Notes: generated from the sequence alone by a model not told the origin. DNA of 64,000 nucleotides from Bacteroides bouchesdurhonensis (GCF_900155865.1 NZ_LT707006.1:2003685-2067684); one strand, 5' to 3'. Shown: positions 45,198 through 55,727, counted from the first letter of the stretch. Made by a program: numbers and translations.

Positions 45198-45936
45198 AAC
45201 TTACTGTTTTTACGTTGAACTTTACATCATATACGTTGAGACAAAGATAGCTTCCTTTTTACTTTCTTCAAAGAATTTTCAGAAAAGAATATTCTGGATA
45301 TAAGAATGAATTAGGCTGAAAATGTGCTGTTTTTAAGAAATCTCTTCAAATTATTGATGGTTTGGTAAATGAATTAGAGAAGAAATTGTATAAATGAGTG
45401 TAATAATATGCAGAAAACCGGTTTGTTTTTGTATGTTACTGCACGGAATATGCAATTAATAGTGTCACTATAAGTTATGTTTCTCACCGACGAACACTCT
45501 GTTTCTCACCGATGAACACTTTGTTTGCCGGTAATGAACATTCTGTTTCTTGGTAAACCAGTTGTAATGTGAGAAAATCTATCTGTTTTTAGGCTGGTTT
45601 ACTTTTTATTGAAGGTAGATGTAAATTGATAAAATGGAGTAAAATGCAGTCTATGTCGTTCTAAAAAAATATATTGCCAAGTGAATATAATCGTTTTGAT
45701 ATGAATAAAGTCTTAGGTGTAGAAAAATGAAATTTACTATTGGTAAATGGCAGTGATTTTCAGTTTACTTCGGAAACTCCGCTAGATTATTCATTTGTAG
45801 ATTGATTAAATATCCCGTTTTTAAGGATGATCTATTTTTATATCATTAATAAGTCTAAGAGTATCAATAAAAAGGAATAAGTCGATTCATTGTTTCGATT
45901 CTAATCTATTGGTCATCTCGTAAACTTATATAATGT
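45198..45936. other. Long intergenic region, no gene seen
   Basis: About 740 AT-rich bases without a recognisable gene or RNA. The only notable sequence is the short 22-base repeat set listed separately. The left end contains the upstream region of the DUF5106 gene and the right end lies downstream of the sensor kinase gene. Confidence 0.65.
45478..45553. repeat. Imperfect 22-bp tandem repeat, three and a half copies
   Basis: Units at 45478, 45500 and 45522 each begin TGTTT and contain GAACA at the same distance; the first two are 20 of 22 identical and the third is more diverged. A partial fourth unit (TGTTTCTTGG) follows at 45544. Confidence 0.7.
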
Positions 45937-47718
45937 CTATTTTTCTTTAGCCAGTGTAAATACGAACTCCAATCCTCCTCCTTGATTATTTTTAGCGGAA
46001 ATGCTTCCACCATGGATAATTACAGCATTCTTTACAATTGCCAGACCAAGCCCTGTTCCGCCTAACTTACGTGAACGTCCTTTATCTACGCGATAGAAAC
46101 GTTCGAAAAGGCGATTCAAATGCTCGGGAGATACACCGATACCAGTATCGGCAACACTAAAATAATAGTAGTTTTCATCTTCACGAAAACAATTGATATT
46201 GATTTGGATATTTGTTCCGGCGTAGGCTATAGCATTATCCATCAGATTACGGAAGATAGAGTAAAGCAATGAGTAATTCCCTTTGATTTGAATACTTTTT
46301 TTGAGAGAATTGACAACGGTGATTTGCTTCTCTTCTAATTCCAGAGATACTTCATTAATGATATTGCCTACTAAAAGACTAATGTCTATTCGTTCCATGT
46401 CAATCATATTAGCAGCTTCATCCATACGGGTAAGTACGGAGATATCACGAAGCAAGCGACTCAATCGATTACTTTGAGCATAACATCGTTTAAGGAAAGT
46501 ATTCATCTTGTCTCTAGGGATTGTCTCATTATTGACAATAGTCTCCAGATATCCCTGAATACTGCTGACAGGAGTTTTTAGTTCATGCGCAATATTCTGA
46601 GTCAGTTGACGTTTCAGTCGCACCTGTTCTTCCTCTTGGGTGACGTCATTAATAGAAATCTCGAAACTTGCGTCCTGGAAAATGATGCACTCTACGATAA
46701 ATGTCCTTCCGTTTTTGTTGATTGTCACAGACATTCTCTTTTCATCTTTACCGCTGGAACGCTGTTGCTGATTCTTGTTGATGAAATGAGTGATATCTTT
46801 CAATTCTTCAATGGCAAACACTTCCTCGGTTGTTTCCAGATTAGAGTCTGAAATCAGGTTGCTGTATTGTGTAAAAAGATTATTCACCAGAATTTCTTTC
46901 TTGTTTTTAGTGAATATCCCCAATCCTTCATGTGAAATCTGTAGGTGGGTGATTAACTTTTCACGTTCAATGTAAAGAGCATCTTTTGTTTCGTGCAGAC
47001 GTTTGTATATCTGGATAATATGCTGTGAAATCTCTCCCAGTTCATTGTGTGGAAATGCAGTGTTCATCTCTATTTCAATAGGCTCGTTCCGGTCGGCACG
47101 CATGGCGAATTCGCGAAGTTGACTGATAGAAGTTCCCAGTTTCTTGGTAAACTTGTAAAAGATGAAAATTAATAGTAGAGATACAATCACAGTGAACCAC
47201 AAATAGTGTGGATCTGCTTTCAGATTTTTAATCAGGCTGACGTTGTAGGGCAATGCCGAGCGTATGAAATAATCTCCGTAACGAGTAGCTGAATAGAAAT
47301 ATGGCACTCCTGTGGTCTCCGAAGTGCGGCGGACGTCGAATCCATTGCTGTTTTTCAGTGCCTTTTGTATTTCCGGGCGGTTCAGGTGGTTTTCAATCTG
47401 GAGATTGGATGTTTGATAACTGTCATATAACACATTGCCTTGTAAATCAATCAGCGTTACCCGTAAGTCCTTCAAAGAGTGATTGCGGATATATTCATTG
47501 ATTGCCTCTTCGATAGCCGATGTGGTATTTAATTGTTCATATAGCCGGCTATTGTAATCTTGTAGTTGTGTATTTAGCAATTCGATTTTGTACTCTCTTT
47601 CGCGCTGATATTGATACGCGATAAAGCATACGGCGAATACAAGAAATAGAGATATAACCGAAAGGAACAACTTCCGGCTGAAAGAAAGAAAATGTTTATG
47701 TGTGACAGGTAGGTTCAT
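45937..47718 (-). CDS. Sensor histidine kinase (PhoR type)
   Basis: The 593-residue protein has a membrane helix (about 13-33), a periplasmic sensor region (about 35-165), a second helix (about 170-190), a HAMP-like linker, a PAS-like region (about 250-360) and a kinase core: the phospho-His in QNIAHELKTPVSS (about His377), NLMDNAIAYAG, VADTGIGVSPE and GGTGLGLAIVK. It starts 9 bases after the response regulator's stop, so they form an operon. The signal is unknown. Confidence 0.92.
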   Translation of the reverse strand: MNLPVTHKHFLSFSRKLFLSVISLFLVFAVCFIAYQYQREREYKIELLNTQLQDYNSRLYEQLNTTSAIEEAINEYIRNHSLKDLRVTLIDLQGNVLYDSYQTSNLQIENHLNRPEIQKALKNSNGFDVRRTSETTGVPYFYSATRYGDYFIRSALPYNVSLIKNLKADPHYLWFTVIVSLLLIFIFYKFTKKLGTSISQLREFAMRADRNEPIEIEMNTAFPHNELGEISQHIIQIYKRLHETKDALYIEREKLITHLQISHEGLGIFTKNKKEILVNNLFTQYSNLISDSNLETTEEVFAIEELKDITHFINKNQQQRSSGKDEKRMSVTINKNGRTFIVECIIFQDASFEISINDVTQEEEQVRLKRQLTQNIAHELKTPVSSIQGYLETIVNNETIPRDKMNTFLKRCYAQSNRLSRLLRDISVLTRMDEAANMIDMERIDISLLVGNIINEVSLELEEKQITVVNSLKKSIQIKGNYSLLYSIFRNLMDNAIAYAGTNIQININCFREDENYYYFSVADTGIGVSPEHLNRLFERFYRVDKGRSRKLGGTGLGLAIVKNAVIIHGGSISAKNNQGGGLEFVFTLAKEK

Positions 47719-47727
47719 AATTGTTTA

Positions 47728-48417
47728 TTATTCAGCTTCAAAGCAATATCCATATCCCAGGCGGGTAACGATACATTTGCCGTATTCGCCTATTTTCTTG
47801 CGTAAACGGGTAATGTTTACGTCGATGGTACGATCGAGTACATACACTTCATCGCTCCAAATACGTGCAAGAATATCTTCGCGAGAGAAGACACGCCCTT
47901 TATTTTGTACTAACAGAAGCAGTATTTCAAACTCTTTTTTGGTAAGTTGCACTTCTTCGCCGTCGATACTTACTTTCTTTTTGGTAATATCGATCACGAG
48001 TGACTGATAAACAAGACGTTCGGGAGCTTGTTCAGTTTCTGCAGTTGTTGTTCGTCTTAAGACAGCTTTTACGCGGGCAATGACTTCACGCAGAGAAAAT
48101 GGTTTCGAAATATAATCATCCGCTCCCAGATTAAATCCTGTAACGGTATCGTTCTCAGTATCTTTGGCTGTGATAAAGATGATAGGCACCTTATCCGTTT
48201 TCTTATTCTTCTTTAGCATATTAGCCATTTTGAATCCGGAGATTTCTCCCATCATCACATCGAGAAGTAGCAGGTTATAACTGCTGATATCCATCTTCAA
48301 TGCTTCTTCGGCAGAATTTGCGGTATCCACTTCAAAACCTTCATTTTCCAGATTAAACTTCAGGATTTCACAGAGGTCCTCTTCATCATCGACAACTAAA
48401 ATGCGGTAATCATTCAT
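47728..48417 (-). CDS. OmpR/PhoB-type response regulator
   Basis: The 229-residue protein has a receiver with acidic pocket DDEED and phospho-acceptor Asp53 (LLLLDVMMG), conserved Thr/Lys (FITAKD, YISKPFS), and a winged-HTH with LTKKEFEILLLL and DVNITRLRKKIG. It regulates DNA on phosphorylation by the downstream kinase. It has its own full promoter. Confidence 0.93.
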   Translation of the reverse strand: MNDYRILVVDDEEDLCEILKFNLENEGFEVDTANSAEEALKMDISSYNLLLLDVMMGEISGFKMANMLKKNKKTDKVPIIFITAKDTENDTVTGFNLGADDYISKPFSLREVIARVKAVLRRTTTAETEQAPERLVYQSLVIDITKKKVSIDGEEVQLTKKEFEILLLLVQNKGRVFSREDILARIWSDEVYVLDRTIDVNITRLRKKIGEYGKCIVTRLGYGYCFEAE

Positions 48418-48443
48418 AATCTATATGTATTAATGTGATATGA

Positions 48444-48476
48444 CAAAGTTACATTTTTATTTTATTTTGTCGCAAA
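48444..48476 (-). promoter_or_regulatory. Promoter of the response regulator/kinase operon
   Basis: On the minus strand TTTG (48476-48473) and TAACTTTG (48451-48444) lie 21 bases apart, matching the Bacteroides consensus. Transcription would start about 20 bases upstream of the start codon. Confidence 0.75.
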
Positions 48477-48658
48477 GATGAGGAAACTTTGTTACGGGCG
48501 GATGAAACAAATATTACATTCATATTACATTCTACAAAATACGTTATCCGGTATAGATTTTAATAGTTTTTGCGGAATGTATGAGGAATAAATGGTTGCT
48601 ATTTGTTATCTTTGTTAGAGAAATGTGATAGATACATTATAATATACATCAACAGGCA

Positions 48659-49852
48659 ATGATAAAAATTGACTTTAAGCAGCATCGACGCGAAATAATC
48701 GGTATCATTATAGCGATTTTACTAATAATAGGAGGTATGTCTATCTTTAGATATACTTCTTTCAGTAAAAATTTTGAGATTGTAGACGATTTGGGAGGGA
48801 ATATATTTCCGTCGGCTATCTTGTCGGTAGCTACAACGGATGCACAAGTAATCACACCTTCGGATTCTTTGTATTTGGGAAATCCTAAATCGTGTATTGC
48901 CATCCGGATAAAATCAAGGACAGCTTATAGTCGTGTGCGGATTGAAGTGGCGGAAACTCCTTTCTTTTCCCGTTCCGTATCGGAATTTATATTGAATAAG
49001 CCCCGGACGGAGTATACCATTTATCCGGATATTATCTGGAATTATGAAGCATTGAAAAATAATGTGCAGGCAGAACCCATCAGCGTTGCGGTGGAAGTCG
49101 AGATAAATGGAGAGAATCTGGGGCAACATGTCCGTACATTCTCTGTGCGTAGTATTAATGAATGTCTGTTGGGGTATGTGGCGAAGGGCGTTAAGTTTTA
49201 TGATACCGGTATTTTCTTTGCTGCTTATGTCAATGAGGAGAATCCGATGATTGATCAATTGCTCCGCGAGGCATTAAATACTCGTATCGTAAATCGTTTT
49301 CTAGGTTATCAGAGTTCGGCTAAAGGTGCTGTAGACAAACAGGTATATGCACTTTGGAATGTTCTACAAAAACGTAAATTCCGTTATAGCTCCGTATCTA
49401 ATACGAGCCTTTCAAGCAATGTCGTCTTTTCTCAACGTGTTCGTACGTTTGATGATTCATTGGAGTCTTCACAAATCAACTGTGTAGATGGAAGCGTACT
49501 TTTTGCTTCCTTGCTTCGTGCCATTAATATCGATCCGATTCTGGTACGTACGCCGGGACATATGTTTGTTGGCTATTATACGGATAACTCTCATAAAGAT
49601 ATGAATTTCTTAGAAACCACCATGATTGGGGATGTGGACTTGGATGACTTTTTCCCGGATGAACAGTTGGACTCTACGATGGTCGGTAAATCTCAGAATG
49701 AGATGTCATTACTAACTTTTGAAAAATCCAAAGAATACGGGAATAAGAAATACAAGGAGAATGAGAAAGGAATTCATTCGGGTAAATTGAATTATATGTT
49801 TTTGGAAATCTCCAAAGAGGTACGTCGAAAAATACAGCCTATAGGGAAATAG
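48659..49852 (+). CDS. Transglutaminase-like domain protein with one membrane helix
   Basis: The 397-residue protein has an N-terminal membrane helix (EIIGIIIAILLIIGGMSIF), an immunoglobulin-like middle and a transglutaminase/cysteine-protease-like domain at about 250-340 with SQINCVDGSVLFASLL and RTPGHMFVGYY carrying the Cys and His. It probably acts at the periplasmic face; no substrate is known. A TATCTTTG box at 48607-48614 suggests a promoter. Confidence 0.78.
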   Translation: MIKIDFKQHRREIIGIIIAILLIIGGMSIFRYTSFSKNFEIVDDLGGNIFPSAILSVATTDAQVITPSDSLYLGNPKSCIAIRIKSRTAYSRVRIEVAETPFFSRSVSEFILNKPRTEYTIYPDIIWNYEALKNNVQAEPISVAVEVEINGENLGQHVRTFSVRSINECLLGYVAKGVKFYDTGIFFAAYVNEENPMIDQLLREALNTRIVNRFLGYQSSAKGAVDKQVYALWNVLQKRKFRYSSVSNTSLSSNVVFSQRVRTFDDSLESSQINCVDGSVLFASLLRAINIDPILVRTPGHMFVGYYTDNSHKDMNFLETTMIGDVDLDDFFPDEQLDSTMVGKSQNEMSLLTFEKSKEYGNKKYKENEKGIHSGKLNYMFLEISKEVRRKIQPIGK

Positions 49853-49954
49853 TGTTGCTTTTCGTCTTGTTTATCAGCCTTTCTTTGAGTGATTGAAATT
49901 ATTTTCCACTTTTTATTTTTATCTTTGCATTCATAATTCTTAAAATGAAAGAGA

Positions 49955-50755
49955 ATGCAAGGCAAGAAATTTATCTCTCCCGGAGCATGGTTCTCCATGA
50001 TTTATCCATCAGACTGGAACGAGTTTGAGGATGGTGAAGGCTCTTTTCTTTTCTATAATCCCGAAGTATGGACGGGCAACTTTCGTATATCTGCTTTTAA
50101 AGGGAAAGCCGGTTATGGCAAAGAAGCCGTTCGGCAGGAACTGAAAGAGAACGAAGCAGCTTCTTTGGTTAAAATAGGAACGTTGGAATGTGCATATAGC
50201 AAAGAAATGTTTCAGGAAGAAGGGACTTATTATACTTCTCATCTATGGATGGTCGGAATAGATGATTTAGCTTTTGAATGTTCGTTTACTGTGCCTAAAG
50301 GGGGTGATGTGAAGGAGGCGGAAGCTGTCATTGCTACATTGGAAGCTCGCAAGGAAGGACGGAAATATCCAGCGGAACTTATTCCTGTTCGTCTGTTGGA
50401 GATTTACCAGATTAATGAAGGATATGAATGGGCAGTTTCTAAAGTGAAGCAGGAGTTGAAGAAAGACTTTCAGGGAGTAGAAGAAGACTTGGAAAAGCTT
50501 CAACAAGTGATTGATAGTGGCAAGATAGGTCCCAAAAAGAAAGATGAATGGTTAGCAATCGGTTTAACGGTTTGTTCTATTCTGACCAATGAAGTGGAAG
50601 GGGTAGAATGGAAAACGTTAATTGATGGAAATCGTGAAACACCTGTTCTTCAATATCACGATCAGATGATTGATCCTATGAAATTGGCTTGGAGCAAAAT
50701 AAAAGCAGGTCAGCCTTGCAATGTCATTGAGGAATATAAAACTATACTTAATTAA
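49955..50755 (+). CDS. DUF3805/DUF3806 protein
   Basis: The 266-residue protein begins with a DUF3805 domain (SPGAWFSMIYPSDWNEF near residue 8) and ends with a DUF3806-like domain (LAIGLTVCSILTNEVEGVEW). No signal peptide or membrane helix is seen, so it is cytoplasmic. Function is unknown. A TATCTTTG box is at 49920-49927. Confidence 0.8.
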   Translation: MQGKKFISPGAWFSMIYPSDWNEFEDGEGSFLFYNPEVWTGNFRISAFKGKAGYGKEAVRQELKENEAASLVKIGTLECAYSKEMFQEEGTYYTSHLWMVGIDDLAFECSFTVPKGGDVKEAEAVIATLEARKEGRKYPAELIPVRLLEIYQINEGYEWAVSKVKQELKKDFQGVEEDLEKLQQVIDSGKIGPKKKDEWLAIGLTVCSILTNEVEGVEWKTLIDGNRETPVLQYHDQMIDPMKLAWSKIKAGQPCNVIEEYKTILN

Positions 50756-50790
50756 TTTAATTATCACAACCAAACTAATCACTAACCTAA

Positions 50791-52659
50791 GTGGCAGTAC
50801 CTTATTTACAAGTAGACAATCTGACCAAGTCTTTCGGGGATTTGGTCTTGATGGAAAATATATCTTTTGGCATTGCCGAAGGGCAGCGTGTCGGACTTAT
50901 CGCCAAGAACGGAAGCGGTAAAACGACTTTATTGAATATTATTGCCGGAAAAGAAGGATACGATAGTGGAAACATTGTATTTCGCCGCGATCTCCGGGTA
51001 GATTATCTGGAGCAAGATCCTAAATATCCCGAGGAACTGACTGTACTCGAAGCCTGTTTCCATCATGGGAACAGTACCGTCGAACTCATTAAAGAGTATG
51101 AACGTTGCATGGAAACAGCCGGACACCCCGGACTAGAAGATCTGTTGGTACGTATGGACCAAGAGAAAGCCTGGGAATATGAACAAAAAGCCAAACAGAT
51201 TCTCTCGCAACTGAAAATCCGTAATTTCGACCAACAGGTGAAGCAACTTTCCGGTGGGCAGCTAAAGCGCGTTGCATTAGCCAATGCATTGATTACTGAG
51301 CCGGATTTACTGATTCTCGATGAGCCTACCAATCATTTGGATCTTGATATGACGGAATGGCTGGAAGAATATCTTCGTCGTACTAATCTGAGTTTGCTGA
51401 TGGTGACGCATGACCGTTACTTTCTTGATCGTGTATGTTCAGAGATTATAGAAATAGATAACCGGCAAATTTATCAGTATAAAGGAAACTACAGCTATTA
51501 TTTGGAGAAGCGCGAGGAACGGATTGAGGCCAAAAGTGTGGAAATAGAACGTGCCAACAATCTTTATCGTACAGAACTTGATTGGATGCGTCGTATGCCT
51601 CAGGCACGCGGACATAAAGCGCGCTATCGGGAAGAGGCTTTTTACGAATTGGAGAAGGTTGCCAAGCAACGTCTTCGCAATGATAATGTGAAGTTGGAAG
51701 TGAAGGCTTCTTATATTGGAAGTAAGATATTCGAAGCCGATCATCTCTCTAAGAGTTTCGGCGACTTGAAGATTCTGGATGATTTTTCTTATATCTTTTC
51801 CCGTTACGAAAAGATGGGAATCGTGGGAAACAACGGAACCGGTAAGTCCACCTTTATCAAGATACTGATGGGGCTGGTTCAGCCGGATAGCGGAATATTG
51901 GAAATCGGTGAAACGGTTCGCTTCGGTTATTATTCACAGGATGGGCTTCAGTTCGACGAACAGATGAAGGTGATTGATGTGATACAGGATATTGCTGAAG
52001 TGATAGAGCTGGGTAACGGCAAGAAACTGACAGCTTCGCAGTTCTTACAACATTTCCTGTTTACGCCCGAAACTCAACATAGTTATGTTTATAAGTTGAG
52101 TGGGGGAGAACGCCGTAGACTTTACCTCTGTACGGTGCTGATGCGTAATCCGAACTTCCTCGTGTTGGACGAACCTACCAACGATTTGGATATTATCACC
52201 TTAAATGTGCTGGAAGAGTATCTTCAAAGTTTCAAAGGTTGTGTGATCGTTGTATCCCACGACCGTTACTTTATGGATAAAGTAGTCGATCACTTGCTGG
52301 TGTTCAACGGGCAAGGGGATATTCGTGACTTTCCGGGGAATTATAGTGATTATCGTGATTGGAAAGAAGCGAAAGCGCAAAAAGAAAAAGAAGCAGCAAA
52401 GCCTCAGGAGGAAAAAACTGCCCGCGTCCGCCTGAACGAAAAACGAAAGATGAGCTTTAAAGAAAAGCGTGAGTTTGAACTTCTGGAAAAGGAAATTGCA
52501 GACTTGGAGACAGAGAAGGCTCAGATAGAAGAGTTGCTTTGTAGTGGTACGCTTTCTGTCGATGAACTAACGGAAAAGTCGAAACGTTTGCCCGAAGTAA
52601 ATGATTTGATTGATGAGAAAACAATGCGTTGGTTGGAGCTAAGCGAGATAGAGGGTTAA
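50791..52659 (+). CDS. ABC-F family ATPase (Uup type)
   Basis: The 622-residue protein has two ABC domains with Walker A (GLIAKNGSGKTTLL; GIVGNNGTGKSTF), signatures (LSGGQLKRVALA; LSGGERRRLYLC) and Walker B motifs, no membrane segments, an ABC-F linker between and a C-terminal coiled coil. The family acts on ribosomes or DNA structures. The start is GTG at 50791 (VAVPYLQVDNL); it follows the DUF3805 gene by 35 bp. Confidence 0.93.
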   Translation: MAVPYLQVDNLTKSFGDLVLMENISFGIAEGQRVGLIAKNGSGKTTLLNIIAGKEGYDSGNIVFRRDLRVDYLEQDPKYPEELTVLEACFHHGNSTVELIKEYERCMETAGHPGLEDLLVRMDQEKAWEYEQKAKQILSQLKIRNFDQQVKQLSGGQLKRVALANALITEPDLLILDEPTNHLDLDMTEWLEEYLRRTNLSLLMVTHDRYFLDRVCSEIIEIDNRQIYQYKGNYSYYLEKREERIEAKSVEIERANNLYRTELDWMRRMPQARGHKARYREEAFYELEKVAKQRLRNDNVKLEVKASYIGSKIFEADHLSKSFGDLKILDDFSYIFSRYEKMGIVGNNGTGKSTFIKILMGLVQPDSGILEIGETVRFGYYSQDGLQFDEQMKVIDVIQDIAEVIELGNGKKLTASQFLQHFLFTPETQHSYVYKLSGGERRRLYLCTVLMRNPNFLVLDEPTNDLDIITLNVLEEYLQSFKGCVIVVSHDRYFMDKVVDHLLVFNGQGDIRDFPGNYSDYRDWKEAKAQKEKEAAKPQEEKTARVRLNEKRKMSFKEKREFELLEKEIADLETEKAQIEELLCSGTLSVDELTEKSKRLPEVNDLIDEKTMRWLELSEIEG

Positions 52660-52726
52660 GCCTAACAAACTGAATAAATACGAATAAACAAGTAATTGAT
52701 AATAAATAATTTATAACTTTTCTGTC

Positions 52727-53569
52727 ATGTCGAACCTGACCAATTATCATAGTCACTGTCTTTATTGTGACGGACGAGCAAATATGGAAGATTTCATTCG
52801 CTTTGCCATTAGTGAGGGTTTCTCTTCCTATGGTATTTCTTCTCATGCCCCACTACCATTCTCTACTGCATGGACTATGGAATGGGATCGTATGAATGAT
52901 TATCTGTGCGAATTTTCCCGTCTGAAGAAAAAATATGCTGATAAGATAGAATTGGCAATCGGGCTTGAGATTGATTATCTAAATGAAGATAGCCATCCGG
53001 CTTTGCCCTGTTTCCAGGAATTGCCGCTCGATTATCGAATAGGTTCTGTACATATGTTATATTCACCGGAGGGGAAAGTGGTGGATATCGATACTTCTGC
53101 CGATACTTATCGTCGGTTGATAGACACGCATTTTGGTGGTGATATAGAACACGTAGTTCGTCTGTATTATAAGAATTTACTTCGGATGGTGGAGTTAGGT
53201 GGGTTTGACATTGTAGGCCATGCAGATAAAATGCACTATAATGCTTCATGTTATCGTCCCGGTTTGCTGGATGAGGGTTGGTATGACACTCTTGTGCGTG
53301 ATTATTTTGCAGAGATAGCCCGTCGCGGTTATATGATTGAAATCAATACTAAGTCATATCGTGATTTAGGTACTTTCTATCCCAATGAACGTTATTTCCC
53401 TTTCTTAAAAGAATTAGGTGTTCGGATACAAGTAAATAGTGATGCACATTATCCGGAACGGATTAATAATAGCCGTCACGAAGCACTTCTAGCCTTGAGA
53501 AAAGCGGGATTTGAGACGGTCACAGAATGGCATAAAGGGAAATGGGAGGAAATACCCATTAATCTATAA
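52727..53569 (+). CDS. PHP-domain histidinol-phosphatase
   Basis: The 280-residue protein starts with the PHP metal motif YHSHCLYCDG, continues with ISSHAPLPF, has GLEIDYL and IGSVHMLY and ends with the QVNSDAHYP motif. It fits HisK-type histidinol-phosphatases; other PHP phosphoesterase roles cannot be excluded. No his operon is adjacent. It ends in an 11-base overlap with the convergent M48 peptidase gene. Confidence 0.87.
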   Translation: MSNLTNYHSHCLYCDGRANMEDFIRFAISEGFSSYGISSHAPLPFSTAWTMEWDRMNDYLCEFSRLKKKYADKIELAIGLEIDYLNEDSHPALPCFQELPLDYRIGSVHMLYSPEGKVVDIDTSADTYRRLIDTHFGGDIEHVVRLYYKNLLRMVELGGFDIVGHADKMHYNASCYRPGLLDEGWYDTLVRDYFAEIARRGYMIEINTKSYRDLGTFYPNERYFPFLKELGVRIQVNSDAHYPERINNSRHEALLALRKAGFETVTEWHKGKWEEIPINL

Positions 53570-55628
53570 TAGGTAGGTTCCTTTCAATTTCTTCAATCTT
53601 CGCTCCTAATCTGATTTTAGACTTGTGTTCCAGTGTTTTCAGAAGATAGAAATAAATGACCTTGACTTGAATCATGGTGTTAATTTGTTCTGTATCAATC
53701 ACTGAATTTGTGGATTCGTCAAGAGGACTTTGTACAAAGGTTTGTAGAAGTTCTATCATTTTAGTATCTCCCACTGTTGATAATAAATTCCAGTTGCCGG
53801 CACTTACTATCTTCTTGATGTCATTTGTTAAGGAGTTAATCATTTTTTTGAGTTCTATTATTTCTTCGTCAGTTCGATTGACGGGGCGGTTAAGCTCATT
53901 AACTAATGCATTGATTCTCATGTCTAACTCTGAGTCATGTTCTTTTATGTTAGTTTGTGCAAAGAATATTGCATCATAAATAGAATTAATTTCGTTAGTT
54001 AAAGCATTATTATTCAGCTGACAACAATACATCAGATATTGATAGATATCCTTATCGATTTGTTTTACTTTGGCTGATAATGTTCCTACGTACTCCTCGT
54101 GTCTTTTGATTGGAAGTGCTTTTATTGAACAATCCTCGTTGAGATAACGAATACTCTCTACTTCTATTTGTTTGTAATATACTTTGTATAGTGTATTGCA
54201 ATCATTGAGTGCAACTTCGTATTCTTTAATCACATCGCAATTGGCAGCAGTAAAAGGTGTATCTATTTTATTAGCAGCCACTTCCGATCTGTCAAATACC
54301 AGAATATTCCGATTCAGAAAATATCTGTACTTTTCTATAACGATATTATTGCGGTAATATTCCAGATACCATTGTCTAAACGCTTCATTAGATATTGTTT
54401 CCAGAGTTTCTACTTCAGCTGATGTTTGGACCTCTTTTTCTACAATATCGGCAACTTTCAGTTTGATGTTCTCTGGTAGTAATGTCCATGAAGAGACGAA
54501 AGAAGTTACTTTTTTCTTGCTGTCACATGATGTCAAATGTGAAACTCTTTTTTCTGTAGAAGGATGTGTATCCCATGTGTTCTCAATAACGATTCTGGAA
54601 GGGGGATATAGGGTGGGTATCTCCTGATCCATCAATGATTGATAGGATATTGATAAGTGATTATTTTGAGTGATGATATCTGTTATAATTTGATATGCTT
54701 CAAAGAAGTTATTCACTTTTTTCTTTTCTTCGGCCAAATTGGCTAATGCTTCTTTAGTAACATTAAATGAGGAGGCTAAAATCTCAATTTTATATAATGC
54801 AGAAGCAAATACATCTTTTCCGATGTAATCGCATGCTATCCTGTCCGCATCATATTCCATCTGGCGTGATAGCTTGAAATAGGAATGATTCACTACTCTA
54901 TACATATATTGTAATATTCTCTTGACCAGGTTAGTGAATATTCGGGTGAATTTACCAAAAAAAGCAAGAGATTGTATCGGAATTACACACCACTCATCTA
55001 CCCATTTATCCCATTTATCTTCTTGAAAAGCAAGGTTATAGATAACAGTGTTGGCTATATAAACAGTAGAGCCTACTTTCATACTTTTTTGTGAGAAGTG
55101 GCCGAATTCATGTGCAAGTATCCCTTTTAGTTCATTCGTATTGGTAGCATTGAATAGTCCTAAACCTATTTCCAGATTTTTCTTTACCGGAAAGAATATA
55201 CTCCAAAAACTGGTATTATAAAAGACGCAGGCATTGACATCCGGTGATAAATATACTTTTTTAGGCATAGGGCATTGCGTTTCCAAAGCAACTTCGCGGA
55301 TTGCTTGAAATAACTGTGGACATTCTGTTTCTGTAATTAATCTCCTGCTCTCGTTGTTGTTTATTGTACGGGAAAAGATGAATTTCACGAGATAGATACC
55401 AAACATAAGGGAGAAACCTATTCCTCCGACCATAAGGGCGAGTAGTAAAAGCATTAGTCTTATCGAATGGAGAGCGGTTAAATGTAGAACTCCCCAAAAA
55501 CAAAATTGATAAGCCAGCCAAATTAGCAGTACTCCTATGGCGATTAATCCTATATATACAAGGATAAAGAGGGATATTTTGAAGAGAACAATAGAAGAGT
55601 GCTGTCGGATAGTGTCGTTGTGTTTCAT
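53559..55628 (-). CDS. M48-family membrane metallopeptidase
   Basis: The 689-residue protein has two N-terminal membrane segments (about 12-37, 50-75), the zinc motif HEFGH (GILAHEFGHFS, about residue 172), another helix, the third-ligand region (FKLSRQMEYDADRIA) and a long helical C-terminal half unusual for M48. It is probably an inner-membrane quality-control peptidase. Its start lies 13 bases downstream of a perfect 22-bp inverted repeat. Confidence 0.88.
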   Translation of the reverse strand: MKHNDTIRQHSSIVLFKISLFILVYIGLIAIGVLLIWLAYQFCFWGVLHLTALHSIRLMLLLLALMVGGIGFSLMFGIYLVKFIFSRTINNNESRRLITETECPQLFQAIREVALETQCPMPKKVYLSPDVNACVFYNTSFWSIFFPVKKNLEIGLGLFNATNTNELKGILAHEFGHFSQKSMKVGSTVYIANTVIYNLAFQEDKWDKWVDEWCVIPIQSLAFFGKFTRIFTNLVKRILQYMYRVVNHSYFKLSRQMEYDADRIACDYIGKDVFASALYKIEILASSFNVTKEALANLAEEKKKVNNFFEAYQIITDIITQNNHLSISYQSLMDQEIPTLYPPSRIVIENTWDTHPSTEKRVSHLTSCDSKKKVTSFVSSWTLLPENIKLKVADIVEKEVQTSAEVETLETISNEAFRQWYLEYYRNNIVIEKYRYFLNRNILVFDRSEVAANKIDTPFTAANCDVIKEYEVALNDCNTLYKVYYKQIEVESIRYLNEDCSIKALPIKRHEEYVGTLSAKVKQIDKDIYQYLMYCCQLNNNALTNEINSIYDAIFFAQTNIKEHDSELDMRINALVNELNRPVNRTDEEIIELKKMINSLTNDIKKIVSAGNWNLLSTVGDTKMIELLQTFVQSPLDESTNSVIDTEQINTMIQVKVIYFYLLKTLEHKSKIRLGAKIEEIERNLPIID

Positions 55629-55640
55629 AGCCTTTATATG

Positions 55641-55693
55641 ATATAGTTATTCCTATGCAAATATAGGATTAATTTGCATAGGAATAACTATAT
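55641..55693. promoter_or_regulatory. Perfect 22-bp inverted repeat over the M48 gene promoter
   Basis: The arms at 55641-55662 and 55672-55693 are exact complements with a 9-base spacer. The minus-strand box TATATTTG falls at 55665-55658, inside the structure, and the M48 start is 13 bases beyond. There is no T-run, which favours an operator over a terminator. Confidence 0.8.
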
Positions 55694-55727
55694 AAAAGAC
55701 TTTTTGATGAGCAGAACAAGAATAATA

